Assembly (NCBI RefSeq): GCF_032452875.1
Contig: NC_083885.1
Coordinates: forward strand, 34,265,925 to 34,329,924
Origin: Bos javanicus
Lineage: Eukaryota; Chordata; Mammalia; Artiodactyla; Bovidae
Direction of reading: 5' to 3'
DNA: 64,000 nt
This document shows, piece by piece, positions 1 through 11,426 of the stretch (position 1 is its first letter; each line of letters begins with the position of its first letter). A program made the position numbers and the translations under genes. The notes beneath the pieces are model-generated. The model ran no database searches, was not told the DNA's origin, and was given only the letters and a program-made list of their open reading frames with translations.

Positions 1-387
1 TGGTGAAAGAAAAGTGAGAAACAGCTGGGAAAGTGCTGTGCGGATGACCCATTGTTCTCACTGTCGGGAATTCAGTGCCTGCTCCAGTGGTCCCTTCCTA
101 GCCAAGGCCTCACTTAGTCCAGCTCTAGCGACTGTACACAAAGCGGCCACGGCTCGTGGCTCACCAGCCAGGCCACAGACCATCAGACTGGCTGGGCGAT
201 TTGCCTGGCATTCAGTTTCTCAGAGGCCCTGCCTGAGTTCCCTCGTGCAGCTCATGAGGCTTCGGCCACCTGGCTTCACCCCAGCCAGTCCTTGAATCCC
301 CCTCCCAACAGTTCAACCCTTGCCCCTGGGGGAATGGCTTCTCCTTCCCAAACAGGCAGGAGACACCGGTTGGATTCTTGGGTCAGG

Positions 388-629
388 AAGATGCTCTGGA
401 GAAGCGATAAGCTACCCACTCCAGTGTTCTTGGGCTTCCCTGGTGGCTCAGAGGGCAAAGAATCTGCCTGCAATGTGGAAGACCTGGGTTCAATCCATGG
501 GTTGGGAAGATCTCCTGGAGAAGGGAATGGCTACCCAGTCCTGTATTCTGGCCTGGAGAATCCCATGGACTGTATAGTCCATGGGGTCACAAAGTCGGAC
601 ATAACTGAGCAACTTTCACTTTTCACTTC
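388..629 (+). repeat. Bov-tA type SINE with partial 5' duplication
   Basis: The tRNA-like head 'gcttccctggtggctcag' begins near 435. It is followed by the usual body ('gaagacctgggttcaatcc', 'cctggagaatcccatggac') and the BovB-like tail ending in 'actgagcaactttcact'. A truncated copy of the internal 'ctccagtgttcttgg' part precedes it at 388-431, as in tandem variants of this family. It is ruminant-specific. Confidence 0.88.
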
Positions 630-1002
630 CCAAACAGGCCTCCCTGCTTGGACCTTGCCCTTCTCTGTGGCTGGTCAATCTTTCCTCTTGCCTGCCCCTC
701 CTTTCAGAGCAGCCTAGGCACCCTGTCCTCTGGCAGCTCCCCAGGCTACCTCCTCCAGGCACCCCCAGCACAGGGCACACACCTCTGTCACCAACCTGAC
801 CCCACCCAGTGCTGCTCACCCTGGCCTGACACGTCAAAAGCAGGGAACCCGGCCTGGGTGACGTCTGCGTCCTCATCCCCTCCCCCCTGCCCCCCAGCCC
901 CGGCTTAGAGCGAGGCAAAGCCTGCATATCATTAAGTGTATTTTTAAAATAACATACAAGCACAAAACATTGTCAAACAATGACACGTTGCCCAGATAGA
1001 GT

Positions 1003-1180
1003 GAACACTCAACTGGGAACCAGAAGACGAGGGTTGGAATCCTGCCCCTGCTACTCAGGAGCTGTGTGACCTTGAGCAAGTTACTCAGTCTCTCTGAGGC
1101 TCGGCTCCCTCCTCAGGGAAAGAGGAATATGGATAGTATCTACACTTTTCAGGGTTGTAGTAAGGAATCATTATGTAAGA
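1003..1180 (+). repeat. MIR SINE fragment
   Basis: Contains the conserved MIR core: 'gagctgtgtgaccttgagca', then 'agttactcagtctctctgag' and a degraded 'aggaatatggatagtatc' region. It is an ancient mammalian repeat. Confidence 0.7.
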
Positions 1181-3079
1181 GGGGAGGAGCCTGGCAGGCT
1201 TTGGAACTGAATGAATGGGGTGCAGGCAGGGTGGGAGCTTCCACGTGGAAAGATGCTTTCCAGAATGGGAATCTGGAAGGGCTGGGTGGAAGGGTGGTGC
1301 GCTGGAGTTGGGAGTGCAGGAGGATCGGGCTGGTGGAGGTAGGAAGGAAGAGCACTCTGGGTGCAAGGACAGCACAGGGAAAGGCCTGGAGGCAGGCGGC
1401 TGCAGCAGCTCAGCCCGAGCTGCCCTGGGGTGTCCAGTGGGGCTCAGCACACTCACGGGAGCCCTGGCTTGAGGTGGGCAGTGCACTGGGTTAGTACTCA
1501 GCGCTGTCAGAGGGACAGAGTCAAATGACCTTTCAAGGTCACCCCAGGTATTAAAATTAAGGCACAGATCCTGGGACGGGTTAGACACGTACTGGGTTGC
1601 TGGCTGTAACCCAGGCCACCCAGTCTCAGCGTCTATCCAGGGACTGTCTCTTCCACTTCCAGGGTCCTCACCTGCAGCTGGCACAGAGCTGGGCACCCAG
1701 CAGGCTGAGAGGCCGCCTGGCTGACTGTGCCCTATGTGCTGGAAGGTACCGTGGACCCCAGGTACACGGGCCCGACGCCCATGTCTGCCTCCACGCGCCA
1801 GGGACTCATGCACACACTCGTCCATGCATTCTTTCATTCAACGACCCAGCTCTGTGCCCACCCTGAACTCTGCTCTGAGCACCCAGAGGTGAGCCTAGCC
1901 CAGTCCCTGTTGGAAGTGGCTCTCCCTGGTCCTTGTGGAGCCGCAGCTGAGGGTGAGACCCCTCCCCCGCTCCTGAGACCCTGCAGCCTACCCTATGCTG
2001 ACCCTTTGTTTGTTTCTGTGAAGGTTGTGTTCACTCCCCTTTCCACAGCCACGCCGCCAAAGGCTTTCCTTTCATCCAAACCTCTCAGCAGGCGACTCAC
2101 ATTGCACCCTGCGCTCCATTCCCTCTCCCGCCCACTCCACCCCATCAGGCAGCCTGGGAGCCCCATGAACTCAACTGTCCCCTCTGACCCACCCCCTCAG
2201 CCCAGAGAAAGTCTGAGCCTCAGGTCCCCACACTCTTTCTCAGCCACAGATTTCAAGCAATTATCTAGAGAAAAAAGGAAGGGATTGAAAACTATTTCAG
2301 CAGACAAATCAAGCTACAGACAGGATCTCGGCATACATCCCAGGAACTTCTCCCAAGAGCATGCTAACTTCATCCCTTCCTCGTGCTCTGTGATTACAGG
2401 CACTGTGCTCACATGCTCACTCAGGGCTTCGCCTACTGGTCTGGGGCCACCACGCACTCCCAAAGGCCCTGCAGAAGGCGCAGGTCTGATCCGCAGCGGG
2501 CTGACTGCCCTTCCACGAGTCCACGGTTTCAACTCCACATGAGCAAAGTGCTCACCCTGTGCTGGGCGCCCACCAGGGACTGACAGGCACAGGAGACCCC
2601 ATCACAGCACAGGGAGGGGAGAGGAGCAGATGGGCGGGGCAGCAGGCGGTGAAGGGGGTCCATGGAAAAGGTCTCAGGAGCCCAGAGGAGGCAGAGGAGA
2701 GAGGACAGGGCAGAGGAGACAGCTCCAGATGGAGCAGGGGGTTTCAGGGGGCAGGGGGGAGGGGTCCATAGGCAGGCAGGCGAGGAGGCAGTCCAGTGAG
2801 CAGACCTGAGCATGGGCAAAGGCCCAGTGGTCTGGCTTCCCTGTGCCCTCCTTGGGTCTCCCACACTGTGGGGAAGAACGAACAGGATCGCCTCTTGATA
2901 AGCCCCTTTTGTGCACCAGACCCAGACGGACAGGAAAGCTTGGTGGGCGAGGAGACAGCCTCTGGAAACACAGGCTTGGCTGGGAATTTCCCATGTGCCA
3001 CTAACGGGCTCTGTGATCCTGGGAACACTCGGTTCCCAGGCTCTGTTTCTCCATCTGTGTAGTGGGAATAACAATAGAA

Positions 3080-3135
3080 GCCCCCCACCCCCCCCTCCCC
3101 ACCCCCACCCCCCTCCCCACCCCCACCCCCCCCAA
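3080..3135. repeat. C-rich low-complexity tract (CCCCCA-type)
   Basis: About 55 bases of C-runs of 4-8 separated by single A or T. The minus strand has many G-runs and could form G-quadruplexes. Such tracts vary in length and are error-prone in assembly. Confidence 0.9.
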
Positions 3136-3404
3136 CAGCTGCAATCCTCGTAGTTATCCTGAGGATGAAGAGGGAACCCTATGGAGGGAGAGCTCCTAGG
3201 GCATGGCCCTCCAGTGTGAGTGTGCAAACACAGGGCCTGGAAGCCACAGACGCGCAGGTCTCGGGGTTCTGTTGGCAGCCATTCTGCCTCCACTGCCCTG
3301 GGGTGGGGCCCAGAAGGGTGCATTTTCAATACATGCTTTTCCGGTGATTCTGAGACAGGTGGCCACACTCGGAGAAATACCTGTTCAACGAATGCGTGCT
3401 ATTA

Positions 3405-3565
3405 CCATCATTTATTTTCGTTGTCTCATCTGCTGCTCAGACAGCCCTGCAAAGTCTGAACTGGTAACTCAGATCACAGGTAAGGAAAGAGATTCAGAGA
3501 GGCAAGTCTGCTGGCCCAGGTCACACAGCCAGCAAGGGGCCCGCTCAGGATCTGAACCGGGTCTG
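3405..3565 (-). repeat. MIR SINE fragment
   Basis: In reverse orientation it shows the MIR core: 'tcacaggtaaggaaagagat', 'tcagagaggcaag' and 'aggtcacacagccagcaag'. It is old and diverged. Confidence 0.6.
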
Positions 3566-5339
3566 TGCGCCCCCAGGCCTGAACCTCTCACAGCAGGATG
3601 TCGTGGGGCCACCTCCCTGGTCAGCATTTGTCCTGGCAGAGGCAGGGGGGTGTCCCCAGGCCTTGCTGTCACACTCCCCAGCCCAGCCCCACCACCTCCA
3701 CTGTTGCTTTCCTCTCCAGATACTAATCAGGCCTCGCAGACCATCTTGTTTCCTGCAGGTCGACTGGCTGCCTCCTTTGCTCCTGATGGTACCTTCCTGG
3801 CCTGTGCCTTCCGTCACCTCCTCTGCCTCCAGAGGGGATTGGAATCGTGGTTGGGCAGTGGCGGAAATCACGCAGAAGACCCTCAGAGGCACCAGCCGCC
3901 CTCCCGTGGCCAGGACCACCACTGTGTGGGGGCCCCAGGCCTGCCCCAGGGGCACATGCCCAGTCAGCCCTTCCCTTGTTTACAGACACCAGAACAGTGG
4001 GCTTCAGGGCAGTCAACATCCCCACCACTGAGAGCACAGGGGGTCCTGGTGGGTGGAGTCAGGACAGACATCATCTCTGTCTGCCCCCAGCAGGAAGTGG
4101 ACGCCAGGACCTGGCCCGACCTCACGGGCACGTCAACCATGAGGGCAGGCAGCAGGCACGGCGGGAGTGAGGAGCACTCAGGCTGGGGCACCAGGGGCGG
4201 AGCCCTGGCTGGCCCTGGCTCCTCTGTGGCCACCCCACCCCCGGCAGGAGAAGGCAGAGTTAATCCTGTTGGAAAAGGAAGTGCGGAGTCTTTGTTTGTG
4301 CATCCCACAAACAGGGAGCGAATGGGCTGCATCCTCCAGCACAGAGGCCCGCCTCGGACCAGCCTCTCTCCAGCGAAGTCTGCCTTCCCTTCCCTGCCAC
4401 TGGAGTCCCCTCTGTGCACAAACAGGCCAGCAGAGCTTTAAAACCAAACCTAAAAGCCTCCCATCTCTCCGTGCCATTCACTGCAAGTCTGGAGGAAGGA
4501 GCGGTGACCGCACGCCCCCGCTTCCTGGTCCCCCACGCCAGTCCCCTCGGTCCATCATGCCTTCTCCTTTCCCTGGGCCTGCTCTGGTCACATCCATCAA
4601 TGACCTCAAATGTCCAGTGGTCAAGTTTCAGGCCTCACCTTTCCCGGGCTGACACAGCCGACACCATCCTTCTTCCCTCCTGGCTTCAGACACACCTCCT
4701 GGCTTCCCTCTTCCTTCCCTGGACTCTCTCCTAACGAACCTACAGATCTCAGAGGCCGGGGCCTCCCCCGCTGTAAGCTCATCCACCACCACTGCCTCCG
4801 GTGCCAGCCATAATAAGCTCAGGGCTTCCAGACCTCACTTCAGGGCGGACTGCATCTACCTGTATCCAGCTACCCACCTCTCTCTCCAACTGCCAATCTG
4901 ACCTGGCCACTTGCGGGTCTAAAAGCCATCTCAAACAGGCCTGAACAGAGAAATCTTTATCTCCCCCTCCCCTATCTCCACACCAGTGGCCGCTGACTTA
5001 GTGCCCCTGGGCAAGGCTCTCTCCCTCTGAGGTCTCATGTTTGTCCAGCTGTATAAGGGATCCCGTGCGGGACTTCCCAGCCATTCATCCATCCATGGAA
5101 AAATAGGGGCAACTATTCACAGATTCCCACTACCTGCCCTGGGAGATTCCAAAGTCAGCTGCACTGGTGTGGGGCCCCGGTCTCTGCACTTGGTAAAATC
5201 TCCCCCTATGACTCTCACGACTGACAGACTCTGAGCACCTCCTGCCCCCGGCTTCCTGGTTCTAAAAGTCCCTGGTCCTGCCTTCAGTTTCCCTTGTCTT
5301 CCACATCATGTTGGACTCAATAGCCGTGTGAGGCTGAAT

Positions 5340-5425
5340 TTCTGATTATCCCCATTTTACAGCAGAGAAAACTGAGGTTGGGGTGGAGGTGCATGACCGG
5401 CCCATGGTCAGCTCAAAAGTGGAGT
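5340..5425 (-). repeat. MIR SINE fragment
   Basis: Short reverse MIR core, 'ccccattttacagcagagaa' followed by 'aactgagg', ending about 450 bp upstream of the promoter motif. Confidence 0.5.
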
Positions 5426-5902
5426 CAAGGAACTTGACTCCACTAGGTATTCCTAAACCCAAACAGGCTGGCACCTCACAGCTGGAGCCCAGGTCCACCT
5501 TCACCGGAAGAAGCCGATTCAGGGCACACAGCCAAGGGTTGCGGTCTGTTTCCTTTCTCCCACCACCCCCGGCCCCCGCCTCTGAGGCTCCCCCCAGGCC
5601 TCCCCAGCACCTTTGCAGTCGGCCCTCCCCCAGCATGTCATGGGGTCACCTGGGAAAATCTGGTCTGTGTCCTGAGCTATAAAAGGCAGGTGATGCCACC
5701 TGCCCTCGGGGTTACAAGGAGCTCATATGAAGGCCCTCGGCAGGTGCTGGGCTCAAAGCTCCAGGGCTGAGGCCTGGGGTTGGGGTCCGAGTTACATATC
5801 CAAGGCCAAATCTCAGACTAGGCCTCCATGGGGGCAGCCCGCCTGGGCAGGCCCATTGCGGGGACTGCCTCCCTGCAGCCAGCTCGGCCCTCACAAATGA
5901 AC

Positions 5903-5914
5903 AATAACAGGAAA
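5903..5914 (+). promoter_or_regulatory. FOX:ETS composite motif (AATAACAGGAAA)
   Basis: The sequence AATAACAGGAAA joins a forkhead half (AATAACA) and an ETS half (AGGAAA). This composite motif is established in endothelial enhancers and promoters, where FOXC and ETV2-type ETS factors bind together; VE-cadherin is one of the reported targets. It sits about 120 bp upstream of exon 1. Confidence 0.85.
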
Positions 5915-5922
5915 CCATCCTG

Positions 5923-5950
5923 GTGGGGGCGGGGGGTGGCGGGGGGGACA
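5923..5950 (+). promoter_or_regulatory. G-rich Sp1/KLF-like boxes
   Basis: A run of 'gggggcgggg' followed by 'ggtggcgggggg', directly 3' of the FOX:ETS site. It matches GC-box consensus and could also form a G-quadruplex. Confidence 0.6.
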
Positions 5951-6025
5951 TGGGCTGGGGCCAGTTGGAAAACCTGCAGGGGCGGCGGCCAGGCCTCCCT
6001 TGCCGCTGGGTGGGGCTCCCCTCCA

Positions 6026-6119
6026 GAGGCTATCGGCCGAGCTCTGCAGCGCTCCACGGCACGCTCAGCCCCAGCCAGCCAGAGAGACGGAACAGACACA
6101 CTGTGAGCCCACGGACACG
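6026..6119 (+). other. CDH5: CDH5 exon 1 (non-coding 5' UTR), approximate start
   Basis: The segment ending 'cccacggacacg' before the donor GTGAGT (6120-6125) is colinear with the human CDH5 5' UTR as I recall it ('cacgctcagccc', 'acggaacagaaac', 'agcccac.ggcacg'). Splicing to 17975 gives a leader of about 117 nt ending 'ctcctgggaag' before ATG. The donor is strong. The transcription start is uncertain by some tens of bases. Confidence 0.7.
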
Positions 6120-6769
6120 GTGAGTGAGGGGCCTCGGCCTCCCCTTCTGCAGAATGGTCATCAGCGACTCCCCCAGGAAGAGCAGCTCCTGAGGTGGCCT
6201 GCGTCTCCTGGTAGAGCGGGGCAGGGAAGGGACGCCTGGTGGTGGTGTGGTGGGCGCAGACGGATGTTCTCGGGGAGGGGGAAGCTCGGCTCTCCCACGG
6301 GTAGACTCCCAGACTTGAGGGCCCACGGGCATCTGTGGGTGCCGAGCTCCGATGCTCAGAGGACAGGATTCCACCTGAGTCTCCCGGCACACCAGGGGCA
6401 GCAGGCTGGCACCCAGGCGACGCCCCTACTCCCGTGAGAGAGGGCTTATCCAGGCTGACATCCCCTCTCCGGAAGGCTCTGCGCTGGGAGTGGGTGAGGA
6501 GCCCTGAAAGGGGAGCTCAGAGCCTCGGCCCCCTCCCGGCCAGCCCCTGCCCCCATTTTCAGAACAGGCACGCTGAGGCTTGGCTCTGGGTGCTCAAGGC
6601 CCTGCCTGTGGAATCCTGTCTCCTCCCTCCCCAGACCGCGGGAGCTGTGGTTCTCCCCCCAACACCCAGGTACCCGTAGATCGGTTGCCAAGAGACCTGG
6701 AAGCCTCGTATTTTAGAGAAGTTCTCCCAAAAGACTTGAAGGCAGGCGGTCTAGGGTGAGAGCCTGGCT

Positions 6770-6900
6770 TGGAGACCGTCTTCCTGGGTACAAGCCCCAG
6801 CTCGACCATCCGCTTCTGTGATTTTGGTTAAGTTACTCAGCGTTTCCCAAACTCAGTTTGCGTGTCAGAACAATGGAGATGGTGGTTCTTTCGTGAGAAT
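6770..6900 (+). repeat. MIR SINE fragment
   Basis: Contains 'ttggttaagttactcagcg' followed by 'tttcccaaactcagtttg' and 'aatggagatggtggttc', the diverged MIR core in sense orientation. Confidence 0.6.
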
Positions 6901-8039
6901 TCATTGTGAGGGCTGGAGATGAGGGCCACAGAAGGCTCTGAGGCACTGGAGCCCGTTACTGTATATCACACCAGCAAGCTAATGAGTTAGACACAGCCCT
7001 TCTCCATTTCTCAGTCAAGGCAACTGAGATACGAAGCGAGATCTTGTACCCCAAAGCCCAGGTTCTTCTCAGAACCACACAGCTTCTCACGTGCCAGCCT
7101 CCTCATCTGTAAACTGGAAGAAAGGGTCTTCTCATGAGTCAAGGGGGGTGATGTATACACTGGCACTAGGAATGGATCATAGGAGAGATGCTTTGAGAAA
7201 TCACAGATGAATTTACCTTCCACCTGAACTGACCATGGCTAGAATGTCTTTAAGGTTATGACCCCTGGGGTTGGTCAGTCCCCAGCAGGTGAGGGATGCA
7301 TCAGCTCGTCTTCCAGCGGGCACTCTGGGCAGCGACTCCGTGCCAAGCACTGTGTCTGTTCCCCACCCCCCACCCCGTGGATGTTTCTACCATGGGTGGG
7401 GGGTAGATAGGATCCTAACAGGAGATAAAGGGCATTCCAGGGGAGGCAGGGAGCCTGGGCAGCTTGACGGATCTGGAGAAGCCAATGTGGCCAGAAGGTT
7501 TTAAGAGCAGGGAGTGGTGGGAGGGCAAATGACGCTGAGGACCAGGGGTGAGTACCAGGACTGAGAGCCCTGGTTCATCTTCAGGCATTGGGGAGCAGTA
7601 GGACCCTCCCGACTGACCTGAGTCCAGCCACGTGTGGCTCCCAGCCTGGAGGGCAGCAGGACATCAAGGGGACTAGGAGCTGCTTGTGCCCCCAGGCAGC
7701 CCCGCTAATTCTGGCTTACCGTGGTGAGGGGGTAGGCGAGGCGCCCACCGGCCTGGCAGGGGTTAAGCTGCCCGCCCCACAGTCTGGACCTGAGCGATTG
7801 TGCTGCTGAACAAGGGCCGGACACGGGGGCAGGAAGCCGGAGGGGCCATGCTTTCTTCTCCCAAAGCTGGATGACTCACAGCTCTGCTGCTACCCCGAGG
7901 ACGCAACGGACACAATGGCCACTAGCTCAGGGAAAAATCTTTGAGCCCCCTTGCCGATGGAACCCATCCCTGCTACTTCCACCACCTCTCTGCACCTCCG
8001 TGGTATCTGTGAAGCTACTAAAAGAATTCCCAGTTGAGA

Positions 8040-8130
8040 GACAGAACCACAGAGGCTGAGAGAAACGGAGCAGCCAGTCCAAGGTCACACGATTACTATG
8101 AAGTAAAAGCAGGATATGAATGAGGCCAGC
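8040..8130 (-). repeat. MIR SINE fragment
   Basis: Diverged reverse MIR core: 'acagaggctgagagaaac' and 'ccaaggtcacacgattac'. Confidence 0.45.
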
Positions 8131-8774
8131 CCCTTCTGACCCCATTGCCCTGCCACACTCCATAGGGAAGCCTGGAGGGGGAGAAGCCGGGGTGAGGATT
8201 GAACTGGACAGTTCAAACCACAGAATCAGGCACCAGACTGAGCCAGGAGCCCAGAAATCCTGGAGAAGGAATGTTCTAGGAGACAACTGCTGCCCTGAGT
8301 AACCGGCTTCTTGCTGGAGAGATACTGGCAAGCCCGTCCTAATCCAGCTCCAAGCTGATGTTGGGTAGAGAAAGCACAGAAGAGTTCCTGGAGGAAGAGC
8401 AGGAGCCCCAGAAGGTGCTGGAAGGTCTTGGGTGTGCTCTCTGAGCTTCAGTCTTCTCGTTTCTCTAGGGCAAGGAATGGACTGCATGGTCCCTAAACTC
8501 ACATGAGGACCACTAGACCGTGCGCCACGGCATAAAGGTCGGATTCTGGCAGGTGCCGACACTGAGAGGAGGGCACAGTAGGGCCCGTGGAGCTGGGGCA
8601 GGAAGGCGGTGAATGAGATTTCCTCGCCCAGGCAAACAGAAAGGAGCAGCAGATGAGCCCAGGGCCGAACGAGGAAATGAGGTCAGACGTGAGTGCCCAG
8701 GGCAGAACCAGGAAATGAGGTCACACCCACAGCTGCCAGGCCAGGCTGAGTGGGTAAGGTGAGAGTTGGGACAC

Positions 8775-8900
8775 CCACACACTTACTAAGCACCTACTGT
8801 GTGCCGAGCTCGGCACCCATGATCTCATCAACTCTCCATTAGAGATGAGGAAGCTAGAGTTCAGAGAAGGCAAGGAATGGGCCTAAGGCTACAGAGCCCA
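8775..8900 (-). repeat. MIR SINE fragment
   Basis: Reverse MIR: 'taagcacctactgtgtgccg', then 'agagatgaggaagctagag' and 'agagaaggcaagg'. Confidence 0.6.
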
Positions 8901-9804
8901 TGAGCAAAGAGGCAAGTGTGTAATACTTGTTGCCCCCACTGACTGCCTCAGAGCCCCAGGCAAAGTCAGAAATCCCAGAGGAGGAAAAGGCTCTCCCACG
9001 GGTGGGTTTTCTCTCCTTGAAGCTTGGAGCTGCCCCTTTAGGATATATCGGGGTGACCCAGAGACCCTAGCATACATTTGTTTCAAATCACAAACTAGTT
9101 CTGATGAATTGGTAGTCTCTAGCTCAAAGACTGTACTGAGGATTCAGGAGCTGAGTTCGAGTTCAGCAGGAATGAACACTGTGATTTATCACCGATGTCT
9201 GCCATGAGTATGAAAAAGGCTGAGTGGCAACCCAGGACTTCTGTTTTGTCAGTCCTGCCTTCAGAGGTGCCCTGCACATGGGTATATGGTCATCAGGGAC
9301 CCATAAGAAGGATAATCTGATTGTCCTCAAAGGGTTGTGTGTCTGACAAAGCGGTGGGCTATCAGAGATGCTATTTGGGGACGGGGAGGAGCTTCTCTGA
9401 GTTGTTTCAACTATTGTACCTGCTCTGAGCACCCAAGGTGTTGTCTGCAGATGCGCAGATTTGTTTGAAATTCTGTGAGTAAGGAGGGAAGGAGACCAAG
9501 GCGGGCTCACAGGCAGTGGTGGGGACACTGGCTCCTCAAGGTCCTCCGGGCCTCTACTTCACACAGCTAGATGCTGAGATGAAGGGGACACTGGCCCAGG
9601 ACCTGCCTGGTCAGAGACACTTGGGAGTCCGTCAGAAGATGTCGTGGAGGATACGGACTGGGGCTTGAAAAGAAGCAGAGCATTCACCCTGGGGCCACAG
9701 CAAGGAAAGGCATTCCAGGCAGAGGGAACAGCCTGGGCAAAAAGCCTGTTAAAGAGAGGAAGAGCACTGTGTACTGCAGAAACATCCAGTTCTCCTCTTG
9801 GCTG

Positions 9805-9845
9805 GGAGGGGCAGGGAGGGGCAGGGAGGGGAAGGAGAGGAGAGC
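9805..9845 (+). repeat. GGGAGGGGCA tandem repeat, G-rich
   Basis: About four copies of a 10-bp unit close to 'gggaggggca'. The regular G-runs make it a G-quadruplex candidate on the + strand in intron 1. Confidence 0.75.
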
Positions 9846-10338
9846 CAGAGGGTGGGCAGGGATGCTCAGGGGCAGGGCCTCGTCCTGCTGGCAGTGGGGA
9901 GCCAGGGAGGAGCAGTCAGCAGGGGAGCGGCGTGGGCATCTCTGAGGGGAGCCGAGACAGGCGGGCTGTTGGCAGAATCCCGAGGGGAGGGGATCAGGTC
10001 TGGGACCCTCTGGAGCAGGTCATGGGGCCGAACAGAGCTCCAGTTCAGGATGAGGCCTCAAGGGGCCAGCTCACAGCTGCCCAGCCCCACACCCAACACT
10101 TCCCATCCCTGTGGCTCCCGGGGCCTCACCCTTCATCCTCCCAGTGTGGTGACTGCCAAGGCCCAGCTGTAAATGCTGGGGCTCAAGGAGACAATTTGGG
10201 AATCCCTGAATGAGTTTGGGGATCACTGGCTCCAAACTCTGCCCTAGACTGAGGCTTGAGGTGGTGAGAGGGTGGTGGGGAGGGTGGTCCAGGGCCACAC
10301 AGGGAGCAGGGGCTCCAGCGCCCCACCCCGCAGGCACA

Positions 10339-10429
10339 CCTCCTGCAGGCTCTGGGCCTCTCCTCCCACCTCCCAGCCCCTCACCCTTGCCCCAGGGTCC
10401 CCGGGCAGGAGCCCAGAGCCTGCAGGAGG
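10339..10429. repeat. Perfect 19-bp inverted repeat, 53-bp loop
   Basis: The left arm CCTCCTGCAGGCTCTGGGC (10339-10357) is the exact reverse complement of 10411-10429. The loop is C-rich. Both arms hold a PstI-like CTGCAG palindrome. Confidence 0.9.
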
Positions 10430-11385
10430 CTGGGCTGGGGTGGAGTGTCCAGTGTACCCTCCGAGGCTGTGCCTGGGGCTGGGCTCTGCCGCCAGGTCTT
10501 GTCCCAGTTCACAGAGGTGTGAGGACAGGAGAGGGGCCAGCCCCGCAGAGAGAAGACTCTTTGGGGGACACAAGTGTGTGCTTGCATAGGCAGCACATGT
10601 CTGTGTCCATGTGGCCTGAGGATGTCGTGTGTGTTATCCCTGACCTGGAGTCTTTCTCTAGCCCACACCCAAGGGCCCTGCGGTCTGCTCAATAACCCCC
10701 TAAACCCAGACCCAACCCCTGAAACCTAAGGCTTGAACAGGTCAGGGCAGAACTAGCCTGGGCCTTTGCCAGGCTGTCTGCCGAGCAGCTCCCAGCTGGT
10801 CCAGGCTTCCTAGGGTCAGTTCAGCTACATAAAGCACAGCCTCTGCCTGCCCCATCTCTTCCTATATCCCCACCTTGTAAAGAGCACAGAGCTGAGCAGA
10901 CCTCACAGCCCCTCCAAAGCCAAACCCTAGTGACAGATGGAGGCCTGTCACAAAGAGAAAGAGACCAAAAGGAGTTGTGCCTGCTGTCCCACAGCGGGTC
11001 AGAGAGAGGCGGGGTCACTCCTGGGCTGAGACCCTCCGAGGAATCAGGGGCCCCCACCTCTGCCCTTTCACAGTTTCCTCTCCTCCTCCATCACACCACA
11101 CACCACAACCTGAAACCGTGTTTCTCATCAAATGGTCAGTGTGTCTACACGAGGGTGCAGGCTGTGTTTGCTGTCCACGTGTAGGTCAGTGCCTGGCATG
11201 TAGCAGATGCTTGATAAACGTTTGCTCAATGACTATATAACCCCTGGGCTCTACAGAGGGCTTCAGAGAGGTGGTGACATGTGACCCAAATCCAGGCAGA
11301 GGCGAGAGAACATCAAGGACAAAGGGGACTGTGACTAAGCCTGAGGGCCGTCACTGTTCTCCAGGCTGCGGCTACTCTTGGAGTA

Positions 11386-11426
11386 CTTGGTGAGTACTCT
11401 TGGAGTACTCTTGAGTACTCACCAAG
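11386..11426. repeat. Perfect 14-bp inverted repeat with nested 'gagtactc' repeats
   Basis: CTTGGTGAGTACTC (11386-11399) and GAGTACTCACCAAG (11413-11426) are exact reverse complements around a 13-bp loop. The core unit 'cttggagtact' also repeats in tandem from 11377, so both tandem and inverted symmetry are present. Confidence 0.9.

Larger units (their letters stand above)
1..5880. other. Upstream intergenic DNA of CDH5
   Basis: GC-rich single-copy-looking DNA with scattered old repeats, listed separately. Several long open frames run here on both strands, up to about 410 codons. They have no recognisable domain, overlap each other on opposite strands and lack splice or codon signals of a gene, so I read them as chance frames in GC-rich DNA. 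Distal CDH5 regulatory elements could lie here, but none is clear enough to name. Confidence 0.6.
5881..6025 (+). promoter_or_regulatory. CDH5: CDH5 proximal promoter (inferred)
   Basis: This is the 145 bp immediately upstream of the inferred exon 1. It contains the FOX:ETS motif at 5903-5914, G-rich Sp1/KLF-like boxes at about 5923-5950 and a CG-rich stretch near 5980-6020. No TATA box lies 25-35 bp upstream of the inferred start, which fits a TATA-less, initiator/Sp1-driven endothelial promoter. Placement depends on the exon 1 assignment. Confidence 0.7.

Noticed and set aside
1085..3368. Several frames of 250-280 codons on both strands upstream of CDH5
   Set aside because: Low-complexity Pro/Ser/Gly-rich translations overlapping each other, crossing MIR and C-rich repeats.
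3203..4441. Open frame of about 412 codons on + strand
   Set aside because: GC-rich chance frame: no domain, overlaps open frames on the other strand, covers a MIR, no splice or promoter context.
5677..5686. TATA-like 'ctataaaagg' upstream of CDH5
   Set aside because: About 340 bp upstream of the inferred exon 1, with no sign of transcription starting 30 bp after it; the promoter appears TATA-less.
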